The notes under the pieces were generated by a model. It saw only the letters and a list, made by a program, of their open reading frames with translations. It had not been told where the DNA came from and ran no database searches. Shown here in pieces: positions 1 to 9,214 of a stretch of DNA of 24,755 bases; the stretch's first letter is position 1, and the number at the start of each line of letters is the position of its first letter. Source of the stretch: Smittium culicis (Eukaryota; Kickxellomycota; Harpellomycetes; Harpellales; Legeriomycetaceae); the NCBI GenBank assembly GCA_001970855.1, contig LSSN01002981.1, positions 1 to 24,755 on the forward strand, written 5' to 3'. The translations under genes were made by a program, and so were the position numbers.

Positions 1-2166
1 TATTCTTCAAACTCTAAATCAAATTTAATTTCCATATTGAACTCGTCTCCAGTAATACCTTCTATATCACAACAAAAGGATTCTACATATAAAGCTCATA
101 CACCTAGCAATTATATACATTCTCCTGTTGAAAATAATTTCTCTTCAAACTTTCTAAGTAATTTTTCAAGTAAAAATTTATCAAACCTTAACTCACCAAA
201 ATCTATTAGCTCATTTGAGGCTGAAACTCAAAATACAATTCCGTCACCTAAAAGCTTATCTCCCAATGAAATTTCTGAAAACAATTCTAATAAGATTTCT
301 TCATTTAATGATATTGCTCTTTTTGACTTTTTGACGCCTGTTAAAGAGAAGAGAAATGAATCATCGCTATTTTCAAACCATGACTCTGATTCATCCCATA
401 TATCAAATATTGACCATTCTAACCAAATAGATACATTTTCTTCAACTTCTTTATCTTCAAAAATAGCTAAAAACAGAGATTACTCATCAAGTTCAAAAAA
501 AAGTATCGTTTCTAGAAAACCACTTGCAAAGCTATCTTCTATTAGTATAAATTCAACAGCTGGTTATAAAGATTATTCAACAAAATTTGGAACTAGTATT
601 AGTAATTCCGACTCCATAATTAATTTGCCAATTCCACTCCTTAATGGTGACCTAAAAAGTGTAGAAAAAAAGAATCCTTCGCCAGAAGTAAACAATTATG
701 TCTCAAATAGATTAAGTAATACTTCTGGATATGATACCAACATAGTTGATTTGTCTCCTGAAATAAACCCCACTACACCTGAAGAAAAAAGTACTAAATC
801 TTTTGAAAAAAAAACCTTTAAAAATCTCTTATCCTTTTTGGATAGTCCTGAGGCTTCTCCTGAATTACCATCAAATAAAATAATTAATGCTACTTCGAAT
901 CCTATTCAAGATCTAGACTTGGTATCTAGAACCCAAAGCCAAGATAAATCAAATACTCTGTTTAAAAATAGTACTAAAACCCCTTCAAATCAATATATCA
1001 ATAATTACATTGAATGCATATCCAGCAAAAATTCTACTAATAGACTTTCGGTCACTAATAAACCAATCCGCACGTCATTTAGCTCACGACGAACTTCTCT
1101 GAGAGATAGTATATCATTAATCCCACCCTCTAGTCGATCAAACAAAATTAAAAGCACATTGTCTAATCATAAAGCCGACGTTCAAAATGGATCCAAAAAT
1201 AAGGACAACTTAGACAACAGTAACATTTCTCAAACCACTTTATCTAGCAGTAATTTAAATTATAACAACAAATTAAGCTCGCTTGATATTGCTGAAAAGA
1301 ATAAACCTATCCTTGATAAAAATGGCACTCTAACTAATACGCCTATAGACAAGATACATAAACCCATTTCTCAGAATTCAGATAAAATCTTTCTCAATAC
1401 TGTAAAAAGTAGCGAATATAAAAAAAGCTACTCACACTTACTAAATAAAATTGATTCTAGTAATTTTTCTAACTCGGATTTAAAATCTACTCAGCCTTTT
1501 TTGCCAATTCCAACACTCTCATCAAACCTAAAACATAATTTTACATCTCTACATATTAGTAATAGTCCAAGAAAATCAAATTCAACTCCCAAGTCGCCAT
1601 TTAAAAGCTTGAACACAAAAAAAAATGATGTAAAATCAACGCCAGTAAAAAAAACTTTAGCCAAATCTAATCCATCTAAAACTCCAACTAAAAAAACTCC
1701 TACTGCTAACCGTAGCATTGATAAAATTAAAACTCAAAAAACCCCAACTAGTATTTTGAGCAAAAGCAAAACTACCACAACTAGCGGTACAAGTAATGTT
1801 TTTTTTAGCAAGTCTCCAGGAATTCTTAAAACTCCAACGTTGAATAATGCTTCCAACTATTTGGGTAATTCTACTTCAATTTCTAATAACGCTTCAGCAG
1901 AATTTACTGCGCAATTTATAAAATCAACTATCGAAGACTGCCTATTTCAGTTCAAAGACGAAATAAAAACTGATTTACAGAATATCCATCTTGATACGAT
2001 CAAACAAAGCTTTTCAATCAATAACCAGTTGGCTAAACTAAATTCACTGGTTAAAGAAAAAGAATCCCTTATTAATCGTATTGAATACTTGGAAAATGAA
2101 AACAAAAGACTTCGCGAATATGATCCGTTTAATAACGAGTGGAGTAGAAGGAAAAAAAAGCACTGA
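1..2166 (+). CDS. NEDD1: NEDD1/GCP-WD-like gamma-tubulin recruitment protein, C-terminal part (5' partial)
   Basis: The frame is open from base 1 to a TGA at 2164-2166, so 721 residues are visible and the start lies to the left of the window. Most of the protein is low-complexity Ser/Asn/Lys/Thr-rich sequence, with many SP and TP sites; the densest stretch is about 1560-1850, with repeats such as KTPTKKTPT. Such sites suit proline-directed mitotic kinases (inference). The last ~80 residues (1897-2136) are helical and coiled-coil-like, with motifs FIKST, DLQNIHLDTIKQSF and IEYLENENKRLRE. These align by eye with the C-terminal domain of animal and plant NEDD1, which binds gamma-tubulin complexes and also ends in a Glu/Asn/Lys-rich ENKRLR helix. 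The N-terminal WD40 propeller expected of NEDD1 would be outside the window. The neighbour xylulokinase is convergent, 1.4 kb away. An unrelated Ser-rich coiled-coil protein is the alternative; the C-terminal match makes NEDD1 likely. Confidence 0.7.
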   Translation, partial: YSSNSKSNLISILNSSPVIPSISQQKDSTYKAHTPSNYIHSPVENNFSSNFLSNFSSKNLSNLNSPKSISSFEAETQNTIPSPKSLSPNEISENNSNKISSFNDIALFDFLTPVKEKRNESSLFSNHDSDSSHISNIDHSNQIDTFSSTSLSSKIAKNRDYSSSSKKSIVSRKPLAKLSSISINSTAGYKDYSTKFGTSISNSDSIINLPIPLLNGDLKSVEKKNPSPEVNNYVSNRLSNTSGYDTNIVDLSPEINPTTPEEKSTKSFEKKTFKNLLSFLDSPEASPELPSNKIINATSNPIQDLDLVSRTQSQDKSNTLFKNSTKTPSNQYINNYIECISSKNSTNRLSVTNKPIRTSFSSRRTSLRDSISLIPPSSRSNKIKSTLSNHKADVQNGSKNKDNLDNSNISQTTLSSSNLNYNNKLSSLDIAEKNKPILDKNGTLTNTPIDKIHKPISQNSDKIFLNTVKSSEYKKSYSHLLNKIDSSNFSNSDLKSTQPFLPIPTLSSNLKHNFTSLHISNSPRKSNSTPKSPFKSLNTKKNDVKSTPVKKTLAKSNPSKTPTKKTPTANRSIDKIKTQKTPTSILSKSKTTTTSGTSNVFFSKSPGILKTPTLNNASNYLGNSTSISNNASAEFTAQFIKSTIEDCLFQFKDEIKTDLQNIHLDTIKQSFSINNQLAKLNSLVKEKESLINRIEYLENENKRLREYDPFNNEWSRRKKKH

Positions 2167-3611
2167 ATATAACTCGCATTTCCACCTATTATCCTTTAGA
2201 ACTGTAACTTTTTATATTTTATTTCAATAATAGCATATCGCGATTATTTCTATCATCTTAGTTACCAAATCAGACATGTGTACATTTTTTTATCCTTGTT
2301 GGGCTTTGGTGATATAAAGGAATCTGTGAAATAATTATAATAAACTATAGACAACTTACCGCAAAGCATAATATTTCTTTTTTTTTAGTTTTGCATTCTT
2401 AAATTAACATCTAATTTTTTAGTATTGGATTCCATTTTCTGTAGCTTGAATGTTTTATATAGGTTTGCTATTTTCCAGCTTGAATACTTCATTAGTACTG
2501 ATACCTTAGATACGTCTCTATTCCCATTCACCTTTTGCTTGTAAAAAAATAAATTGTGACTCAATATCATTGGTAAGTATTATCAACATTAGTATTTATG
2601 TTAAAATATATTGAACTTTTTAGTGTGAACTCTAATTCTTACTAGATGAGGGGAGGAGAAATTTCAATTGTAACCATCTCACTTGATAAAACTAAACATG
2701 AAACTTTAAATAATAAAATTAAGCGAAATAAAATGAGCTAGTAATAAAAATTATAGTATAGAAAATTAAGTAGTAGTCTGTATTATCTTTATCACTATTC
2801 TGCAAAAATATATAGAAACTGATGCTCGAGACTTGAATAAACATTCTTATGTTATGTAGTACAGATTTAATCTTTGTTATTGTGTTTAGATCAATTCAAA
2901 CAACTATTAGATATGAACTTTAGGCTCTGCCTATACTAATAATGATTTTTATATATTTAAAAGTATTATTAACTGTAAAAAATATCTTTTTTCACAATTT
3001 CTCTAAAATTAGATTAGAAAGAGGACTAAGTTTAAATACGCAAAATATAAAAAAAATGATTCATATTATTGATAACTCCGCTATAATCTCTCTATAATAT
3101 TAATAGCACTTTTAACACTTTAAATAGTTTTGCTAAACAAGTTAAATTAGACGCTAATCGATATAAACTATCGTCGTTATATTTAGAGATAATCATTATA
3201 ATTAATAATCTAGCACATTTGATTGTGCTTACAAATTCAACAAACTCATCAATGCTCAAAATTCCAAAAAAAAAAAATAAAGGAATTAATAGGTTCTATT
3301 AAATAATTTTGTATAATTATTAGTTTACTAATTAGGCAAAAAGCCAATTGGTAAATTAATAAACGAGACATCAGGCTCAAAATAAAAATAAAAGTTGATA
3401 CTAGAAAGGAAAAAGTCTATTATTGTTAATTTTAAATATAATAAAAAATTCATAATAAAAATATGTATGAAGATATATATACTGAGAATGTTAATAATAA
3501 ATTAAATGGGGGTTAAAGTAAATGAATAACTAGAAAGAAAATTTTAAAAGGAAAATTAACAGTTTCTAAAGAAATAGATCGTTATAATACTTGGAATGGG
3601 AGAATTCAAAT
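2167..3611. other. Convergent intergenic region without a supported gene
   Basis: This 1.4-kb AT-rich stretch lies between the 3' ends of the NEDD1-like gene and the xylulokinase gene. Stops are dense in every frame. The longest open stretch is 61 codons on the minus strand (2385-2570), which I do not recognise. I see no repeats or hairpins that stand out. Confidence 0.6.
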
Positions 3612-5769
3612 CTAGGAAAGCGATTCCAAGTGGTCTCGTAGTAGCGAGAAATCTTTCATTTGATCATTATAATTTCTAGAATTTTGGTCAATGGGCGTCT
3701 TTGATAACTTCAAAGTGTATGAAGGGTTGATACTGTCTGACTGTGACGAACAATTTAGCTGGGATTTGAAGTGGATTAAGGAGGCAGATATGGCACCAGC
3801 CATTGCGGGCATAGATAGTGAGGAGATTTCTACGCTAGCGCTATTTGAGTCAGAGGTTTTCATATCATCGATAGTATATACAGGGAGATTGAACACATCA
3901 GCGATTGTTTGCATGATTAGATCGTTTTTAGAGGCGCCACCGGTGATTACAAGTTTTCCAATATCAGATTCTATATCTAGTCCTTTTCTTAGGCAGTCCA
4001 ATTTCATGCTCATTATTTGTGATTTTACTATTAAACGGGCATCAGAATCCGATATGGAACTTTCATTGATAATCTTATGCTTAAATTTCGAACTAGGCGA
4101 ACCCAAACTTATGATGTCATCTGTTACTGGTACATTTTCACTGATAACTCTGGAAAATTTGTGAATTCCTGAAACTTTAGGTATTATTTCCTGCAAAATG
4201 TAATAGAACCCGAATTCGTCATTTGAAATAGGAGTTGAGTTGTAAGCAGTATCAAACCTAACCCATTTTGAATCTTCTAGGGTAGACTCTGAGCTGTGAT
4301 TATTTAATCTGTCACAAACAAATTCTCTTGCTAGAGAACCGTTTTTGTAGCAAAGGAGAACAGCCCATTTATTTGGTAATTTTGGGTGGGATAAAATACT
4401 TCCATGGTAGTCATTAGCGGAAGTTAGATGATCCTCAAGGGAATACGGGTAATTGTTTATGGGGAAAATAGCTGTATCGCTAGTTCCAAGGCTAATAACA
4501 ATCGTGAGCTTGTCACTATTGTCTTTTTCTTCGGAAATTGTTCTTTTTGATAAGCTATCGATGAACGATAAATTTCCAGGATTATCGCCAGTCATTGAGC
4601 AGACCAGACACTCTGAAAACAAAATGATATTTAAATATTAATATAACAAAAATTCGACATATTAGTTATTGCAATATAGATAATAATATTATTAATATAT
4701 AAGTAATTTTACCTTTATTAAACCCAAACTTTTCAACGAAATAATTATTTAAATAACCAAGGTTTTCGCCAAAGAAAACTGGGTCTGGACCTAATTTGGA
4801 GAGTAACTCGTCGTCACATAACGACTTTGACCATTTCCTTGTTTGAACGTCAAGTAGATTCATTCCAGAAGCATCGCTAACTTCGATAGGAGCATACTTT
4901 CCTAATAAAATGCTAGCAAGGAATGATGATACTAAAGATATTCGCTCGGTATTTTTGTAATCGGATTCATACTCAGCTTTTATCTATGGAAAGCATATGA
5001 TGAATCGACAATTGTAAAAAGAGCACACTTCAAATTACAGCAGATTTTATGAGTAGAAGTTGCTTAGGAAAAAATATTATACCTTTGCGATTTGGTTTCC
5101 TGTAAATCTTTCGGTAGAAACAGAGCCTGTTATCGTTGCAATTTTTTGGAAAGTATGAAGAGCGGTTTGTATTTCACAGTATTCAGCTGTACTAGAATCT
5201 TCCCAGGTTGGGGAGTCCAAAATAGTAAAAACATTTTGATTTGATAGTTGCTCGGATAATGATAGTTCTGAGCTTAAATGAACAGATTCAAGGTTTCGCC
5301 AATAAACACTTCCGTGTTGCTAAAGTTTATAATAAAGAATTTATAATATTGATATTTTGGTTGTTTGTATACTATTTTCTCGTTTTCTTTACCTGAGCAG
5401 CACCGCCTATTGCCCTAATGCTTGAAGTTTTTGAACCTAATTTCTCTTTAAGCTTGAATAGCAAGAGTTCCAAAGCATCTACCCACATTAAAACAGGGCT
5501 AGTTACACGATTGCCATTTTTAACTATTCTGCCATTAGATGTTCTGAAATAAATAGAGATAGAATCAAAGCTTAGGATTATTCTATACTAATATTTTTTT
5601 TGGATTTACAAAATAAATTTGATCTTTAAAAGCGAAATAATGGTTACTTGAAATTGGGCAATTCGGTATCATACAATACGTGCGCTTCGGATACAACAGA
5701 TCCTGAATTGTCGATTACTACTCCCTTGATTTGCTGTGTGCTCAAGTCCAGCCCAAGAAAGAGAGTCAT
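3612..5769 (-). CDS. XKS1: D-xylulokinase (FGGY carbohydrate kinase), five exons
   Basis: It phosphorylates D-xylulose with ATP to xylulose 5-phosphate, feeding the pentose phosphate pathway in the cytosol. My exon model (minus strand) is 5769-5648, 5543-5393, 5319-5083, 4983-4713 and 4612-3612, giving 593 residues, close to yeast and human xylulokinases. All four introns are GT-AG and keep frame. The ATG at 5769 begins [16 protein letters not shown], the N-terminal phosphate-binding motif. QQHGS (residues 91-95) is the substrate-loop signature. DSPTWEDSS (126-134) and [10 protein letters not shown] at the end of exon 3 are family-typical. TGDNP carries the likely catalytic base Asp270, ISLGTSDT lies at 300-307, and the adenosine motif GGASKN at 485-490. 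The stop is TAG at 3614-3612. No essential motif looks broken, so it is probably functional. Another FGGY kinase is unlikely because the QQHGS and DSP motifs fit xylulokinase. Confidence 0.93.
4613..4712 (-). other. Xylulokinase intron 4 (100 nt)
   Basis: The 5' site is GTAAAA and the 3' end TTTCAG, placed after one base of a codon. It joins KFGFNK to [12 protein letters not shown], the catalytic-Asp region. Confidence 0.88.
4984..5082 (-). other. Xylulokinase intron 3 (99 nt)
   Basis: The 5' site is GTATAA and the 3' end CCATAG, phase 0. It joins FTGNQIAK to IKAEYE, matching the continuous family region around TGNQIAKI. Confidence 0.88.
5320..5392 (-). other. Xylulokinase intron 2 (73 nt)
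   Basis: The 5' site is GTAAAG and the 3' end CTTTAG, phase 0. It splits the QQHGS signature between its two glutamines. The motif is only whole after splicing, which strongly supports the model. Confidence 0.9.
5544..5647 (-). other. Xylulokinase intron 1 (104 nt)
   Basis: The 5' site is GTAACC and the 3' end TTTCAG. It interrupts the codon after two bases, between LPNF and KTSNGR. Removing it restores the conserved N-terminal region that precedes VTSPVLMWV. Confidence 0.85.
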
Positions 5770-6200
5770 TATACATAAAAGCAAGGACAAGAATTGGTTT
5801 TATTAACTTTTAGAAAGTATTTGGTAATAGCATATATTGTGAATATGTATATTATGTATCAAATGGAATCAAATCTAAAAGCTATCTATTATTGTAAAAT
5901 TGTGTTAATGTAAAAGGGAATAGAATCTATAATAACTTTCGTTATTTATTGCACTTTGAATTTTTGGCTAAGCTTTATTAAGCGAGGCTAATTTGATTGG
6001 CGCATCGCACCCATTTAACTTTTAAGCAAAAAAAAAAAGTCTACTTTTATTCCACTTTATCAGTTTTAAAGCTTTTTTTTTTTTAAATCACGGAATTTTA
6101 TTGGTACGATAACAATAATAGAAAATATGCGGTAAATAAACTAAAAAAATAATAAAGTTGGTGCAAGGCATAAAAAAACTAATATTCTAATACTAATAAA
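5770..6200. promoter_or_regulatory. Upstream region of the xylulokinase gene, with homopolymer tracts
   Basis: This geneless stretch lies just 5' of the xylulokinase start. It holds an A11 tract near 6027 and a T12 tract near 6071 that can pair imperfectly with each other. Such poly(dA:dT) tracts often mark nucleosome-poor promoters in fungi. I cannot point to a specific TATA box or binding site. A T7 run on the minus strand (6173-6179) lies just beyond the structured island and could act as a Pol III terminator for a minus-strand transcript. Confidence 0.35.
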
Positions 6201-6632
6201 TTCCTCTACCGGTCTATCGGCTGCGTACCTAAAGGGAAATGGGATCAATCTACCAACCGAAAGATCCACCCAGGCATTGCTTCAAGCAGGCTGGATGACT
6301 GAAGTTACAAGCAGTCATTGAATTAAGCTCGTTCCAACAAAGTTGAATTCGTTATCATTGAGCTCCTAGTCAGAGCCTACATCTAACAGGATTAATAAAA
6401 AATAGGCTCCTACCCAAACGTGGGAATGATCGACCTGGCTCTCCTACAATAAGCTGCTAAACGGCTGAGTTCCGTAATGCTGTCGAACGCTGGACTTGTG
6501 CACAGATAATGTCTCAGACTGTGCTGAACGAATCGGTTCCTCCTGCTTCAAGATGGTCCTACTCTTAGTTTTAAAGCTATATGTTATCTTTTCTTAACTC
6601 ACTGACGGGCGGTAGACCAAAAGCGGTTTACC
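6201..6632 (+). ncRNA. Candidate structured RNA (hairpin-rich, G+C-richer island)
   Basis: Base composition rises sharply here: 6421-6480 is 50% G+C by my count, against mostly A/T on both sides. No long frame runs through it. Exact inverted repeats are dense: 6295-6301 with 6312-6318 (ATGACTG/CAGTCAT), 6373-6379 with 6403-6409 (GAGCCTA/TAGGCTC), 6413-6416 with 6421-6424 (CCCA/TGGG), and 6500-6505 with 6519-6524 (GCACAG/CTGTGC). GGTAGACC at 6611-6618 can pair over 8 bp either with GGTCTATC at 6211-6218, closing the whole island, or with GGTTTACC at 6625-6632. Both pairings use G-U wobbles that exist only in the plus-strand RNA. I looked for RNase P, RNase MRP, SRP, U3 and spliceosomal RNA signatures and found none convincing. 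It could also be a repeat end or a rRNA-like fragment. The strand is uncertain. Confidence 0.4.
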
Positions 6633-6710
6633 AAATTTAGCAAATTAGATATGATAAAAATGCTGTAACTCCGAGCCTCATACATTTATTTGTTAGCTGA
6701 CGAGTACTAG

Positions 6711-6790
6711 CAAATAATAAATTTATTTATAATTATAAACGAATCAATAATTTCGTTTTTTTTAAGATTGATGGACAGGAAAGGGTTAAT
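6711..6790. repeat. Imperfect direct repeat, copy 1
   Basis: It pairs with 6909-6987. Both begin CAAAT-ATAAATTT, share GAATCAAT in the middle and end in GGACAGG followed within a few bases by GGGTTAA. The copies are about 198 nt apart. They might be part of the split direct or inverted repeats that end DIRS-type elements. Confidence 0.4.
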
Positions 6791-6908
6791 ATTTAACCCT
6801 TCCAAGGGATGTAGGTCATTTTTTATCTACCGAATATATCCAACTATTCCAATTAAAATAATTTAATCTGAAATTAGAAAAAGCTATTGGTTAATTGTAT
6901 AGTATCAT

Positions 6909-6987
6909 CAAATTATAAATTTGTTTGTAAATCAGTGGCGAATCAATTAATTCATAGTTAAAAAGAGTGCTTAGTGGGACAGGGTTA
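6909..6987. repeat. Imperfect direct repeat, copy 2
   Basis: Partner of 6711-6790, ending GGGACAGGGTTAA. Shared blocks lie in the same order with small indels, which argues against chance AT-rich similarity. Confidence 0.4.
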
Positions 6988-7424
6988 AGAAAAGGTTTGC
7001 ATGTAATATTGACTCGTCTTTAGTCAATAGAATTTATTCTACACTTGCGTAGATTTTTTTGAGCAGATAATATGGTAGGTTCACTATGAAGGAATCATTT
7101 TATAGTACCAAGTGTTACATGATCAAAATCGCGTAAAAAATTATTAGCCAATAGGAAAAATTAATTCTATTTTTTAGCAAAAAAAAATAACAAATTTAAA
7201 TGAAAAAATAGGGAAAACGAAATTCCTTCCAAATTTCGCCAATAATATTAGCATATTATGAACATTCAAACCAATAAAAAAAACCGGAAAAATGTGCTTT
7301 CTTCGTTCAGAATCTCCCATGCCTACTAAACTTTACTAGAAATAGTCAAGTTTGGTAATTAAAAATAACACGTAATTATCAAGCTCTTTGGAGCGGAGGC
7401 ATTAAGGAGCTCTAGATTTAATAT

Positions 7425-8151
7425 TTACTCCCCCAAGTCATTCGATGGGTTTCTTGTGAACTGACAATACATATCGAAGATGGTGAAGATAGACCATAAC
7501 GTGCCTGAAATTATATCATCTATTTGTACCTCTACACTGGTCGCCAGCGTGACTCTGATTTCCCTGCTCACAGGGTTCGGGAATTTAGGGTCTTCTCTGA
7601 ATTAAACTAGAAATTGACACAATTTATCATGTTATATTTTCTGCTAAAAGAGGTTTCTTGCTATCTTTTATGATCCTTTTCTATCTGCCTACTGTATATT
7701 AGCTCTTATTTTAATGCGAATTTTGATAGATGTTGAACATAACTGTTTCTTTTTATATTTTATAAACTACAGCCTGCAAAATTATTGGGCTTGTGTTTGC
7801 CGTATTGGTCCAGAGCCTTTTAATGAACTGGAATCCTATTCTTCCTCTGGGTCAGATGTCGAAAAAAATTTCCACCTTTATTTAAGCTGCTACGGGAACT
7901 TTCAATCTAATTAATGGAGATGGATCCCAGAAATCTTTTTCCGCAAATAAACAACATATTTCGGTCGCTACTTGTTTGTCAATGTGATTATTTGTGGGCT
8001 CTCAAGGCCTCAAAAATTCTATTATTGCAGAAATATCGATTTTTTTTATGAAAGGCCTGCTTGAATTTTCATCCATTTTCTTCATAAACTAAAGATAAGT
8101 CATATTTCTAGTTATCCGATAGGGTTCCTCAGTTAACCTCCGCGAGACAAA
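7425..8151 (-). pseudogene. DIRS-type tyrosine recombinase, decayed
   Basis: Two separated frames read like the recombinase of fungal DIRS retroelements. From 8151 to 7882 (90 codons, three stops counting the last) the text includes KKIDISAIIEFLRP, TEICCLFAEKDFW and DPSPLIRLKV. This matches the family pattern of a DI..I...L start, then KL..LLA..GF.R.SDI.RI, which holds the first catalytic Arg. From 7601 to 7425 the frame reads FREDPKFPNPVSREIRV, then QIDDIISGTLWSIFTIFDMY. This fits the C-terminal box in which a W-S..IF..Y motif carries the nucleophilic Tyr. The DNA between is frameshifted. The enzyme would have integrated the circular cDNA without an integrase. Frameshifts and stops show it is dead. 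It lies 3' of the RNase H relic on the same strand, the order expected for DIRS elements. Confidence 0.6.
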
Positions 8152-8671
8152 TTTTTACGATCTTATTGAGCATACAGTTAGCTTCATTTCATTATGGATG
8201 TCTGTAACATAGTTTAATATTTATAGTCCAAAATATATGAAGATTTCTATTACGAGATTGGAAAATATAAACAGTATTTCTTAGCAGAATTCTACCTGAT
8301 CTGAAGTTGGAAAAGTCGTTTTTTTGAAATTATAAAGCTGAAGCCATAATTTACAAGACTTTGCGTTTTGAGAAGACAACTATGTTAATAAATAACATCA
8401 AACTCCAGCGCGAGTATTCCGATAGTGATGATTTTCCGATTTTTGGTTCTGGTTTCATAGCTATCGCTTGCAGTAACAGCACTTGGGCTGCAAATAGAGT
8501 AATCAGACCTTGATTTAATACTGCTGATTTCAAAATTTGAGTTACTAGTAACATTCAAATTCGATAATTGTATACCTTCTGGAAAAATAGGTTTTTCTTA
8601 TTCTATCCCGGGAAACTGTTCGGACTATTGAACTCGCACGATTTTTAGGCTAATGAATTCTGAAACAATTC

Positions 8672-9149
8672 CTAATATTCTTTGAACCATAATTGATAAT
8701 ATTTTAGCTTTCTGTTCTGATAGTGTTCAAAAATGTGTACGTCGTGGGGACCATAACGTGAGTTCAGATAATCAAATGTCTTTTGCGATGGGGAAAAATC
8801 AGTTTGGACATTTATTCTAGTCAACGCATTTGCTGCATTCAGGAGTGAAGGGGAAATTATTTCTTGGTAACGGGTTTTTGTTTTCAGGAAGTGTTCCCAA
8901 ATCTGATCTCATATTCCCACTAGTTATGTTGAGGTTATTTCTTCGAAATTTATGATATAATAGTCTAGTGTTGTATTTTCAGAATAGAAACGCCTATCAT
9001 CCCACTAAAATATTGGGCTTCTGTGAAAACTGCACTATTAGTAGCTATATAAATTATGTTAATTTATGCCACTTGTAGGATCTAGAACCCAGAATAATGG
9101 CGATTGTCCAAAAAAATTCACCAAGCTGAGTTGCTGGATCTGTGAAAAC
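8672..9149 (-). pseudogene. DIRS-type RNase H and downstream DAM-like region, decayed
   Basis: A frame from 8977 to 8672 has two internal stops and otherwise reads through. It contains NTTLDYYIINF (family DN.T...YI..), DQIWEHFLKTKTRYQEI, LLNAANALTRINVQTDF (family N..ADALSR.....W), then GPHDVHIFEHYQNRKLKYY. The last piece matches the DIRS hallmark GPH.VDLFA...N.KLP.Y.SW very closely. A shifted frame starting at 9149 reads VFTDPATQLGEF, matching the RNase H TDAS..GWG start with the DAS altered. Matching order and spacing make this secure as DIRS. The upstream RT half is missing here and is found instead at 16.4-17.2 kb on the same strand. Confidence 0.75.
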
Positions 9150-9214
9150 TTAAGACTCCACAAAATCAAGCATGTTTCAGAACCCATTCTATCATTTCAG
9201 TCGGAACTTAATTA

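Larger units (their letters stand above)
6633..7424. other. AT-rich region beyond the DIRS recombinase end, with a two-copy repeat
   Basis: No gene is supported here. On the minus strand it lies directly 3' of the DIRS tyrosine recombinase, so it is where that element's terminal repeats would be expected. It contains one imperfect direct repeat (6711-6790 and 6909-6987) and a local palindrome AAGGGTTAATATTTAACCCTT at about 6781-6801. Assigning this to the DIRS terminus is inference. Confidence 0.3.

Noticed and set aside
2385..2570. A 61-codon minus-strand frame in the gap between NEDD1 and xylulokinase, with an acceptor-like polypyrimidine-AG and a GGTAAGT nearby
   Set aside because: The splice-like signals are on the opposite strand from the open frame, the protein matches nothing I know, and short frames are common here.
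3691..4164. A 157-codon plus-strand frame
   Set aside because: It is antisense to the last xylulokinase exon, whose conserved motifs show that the minus strand is the coding one.
6604..6613. GACGGGCGGT, identical to part of a conserved small-subunit rRNA segment in reverse complement
   Set aside because: The flanking bases do not continue the rRNA match in either direction, so a ten-base coincidence is more likely than an rRNA fragment.
6781..6801. GGGTTAA-type repeats suggesting telomere-like DNA or a telomerase template
   Set aside because: There are only isolated GGGTTAA units in a palindrome, not a TTAGGG array or a template with flanking conserved elements.
8351..8554. A 67-codon minus-strand frame starting MLLVTQ
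   Set aside because: It lies between the DIRS RNase H and recombinase relics on the same strand; it is probably a linker fragment, with no motif of its own.
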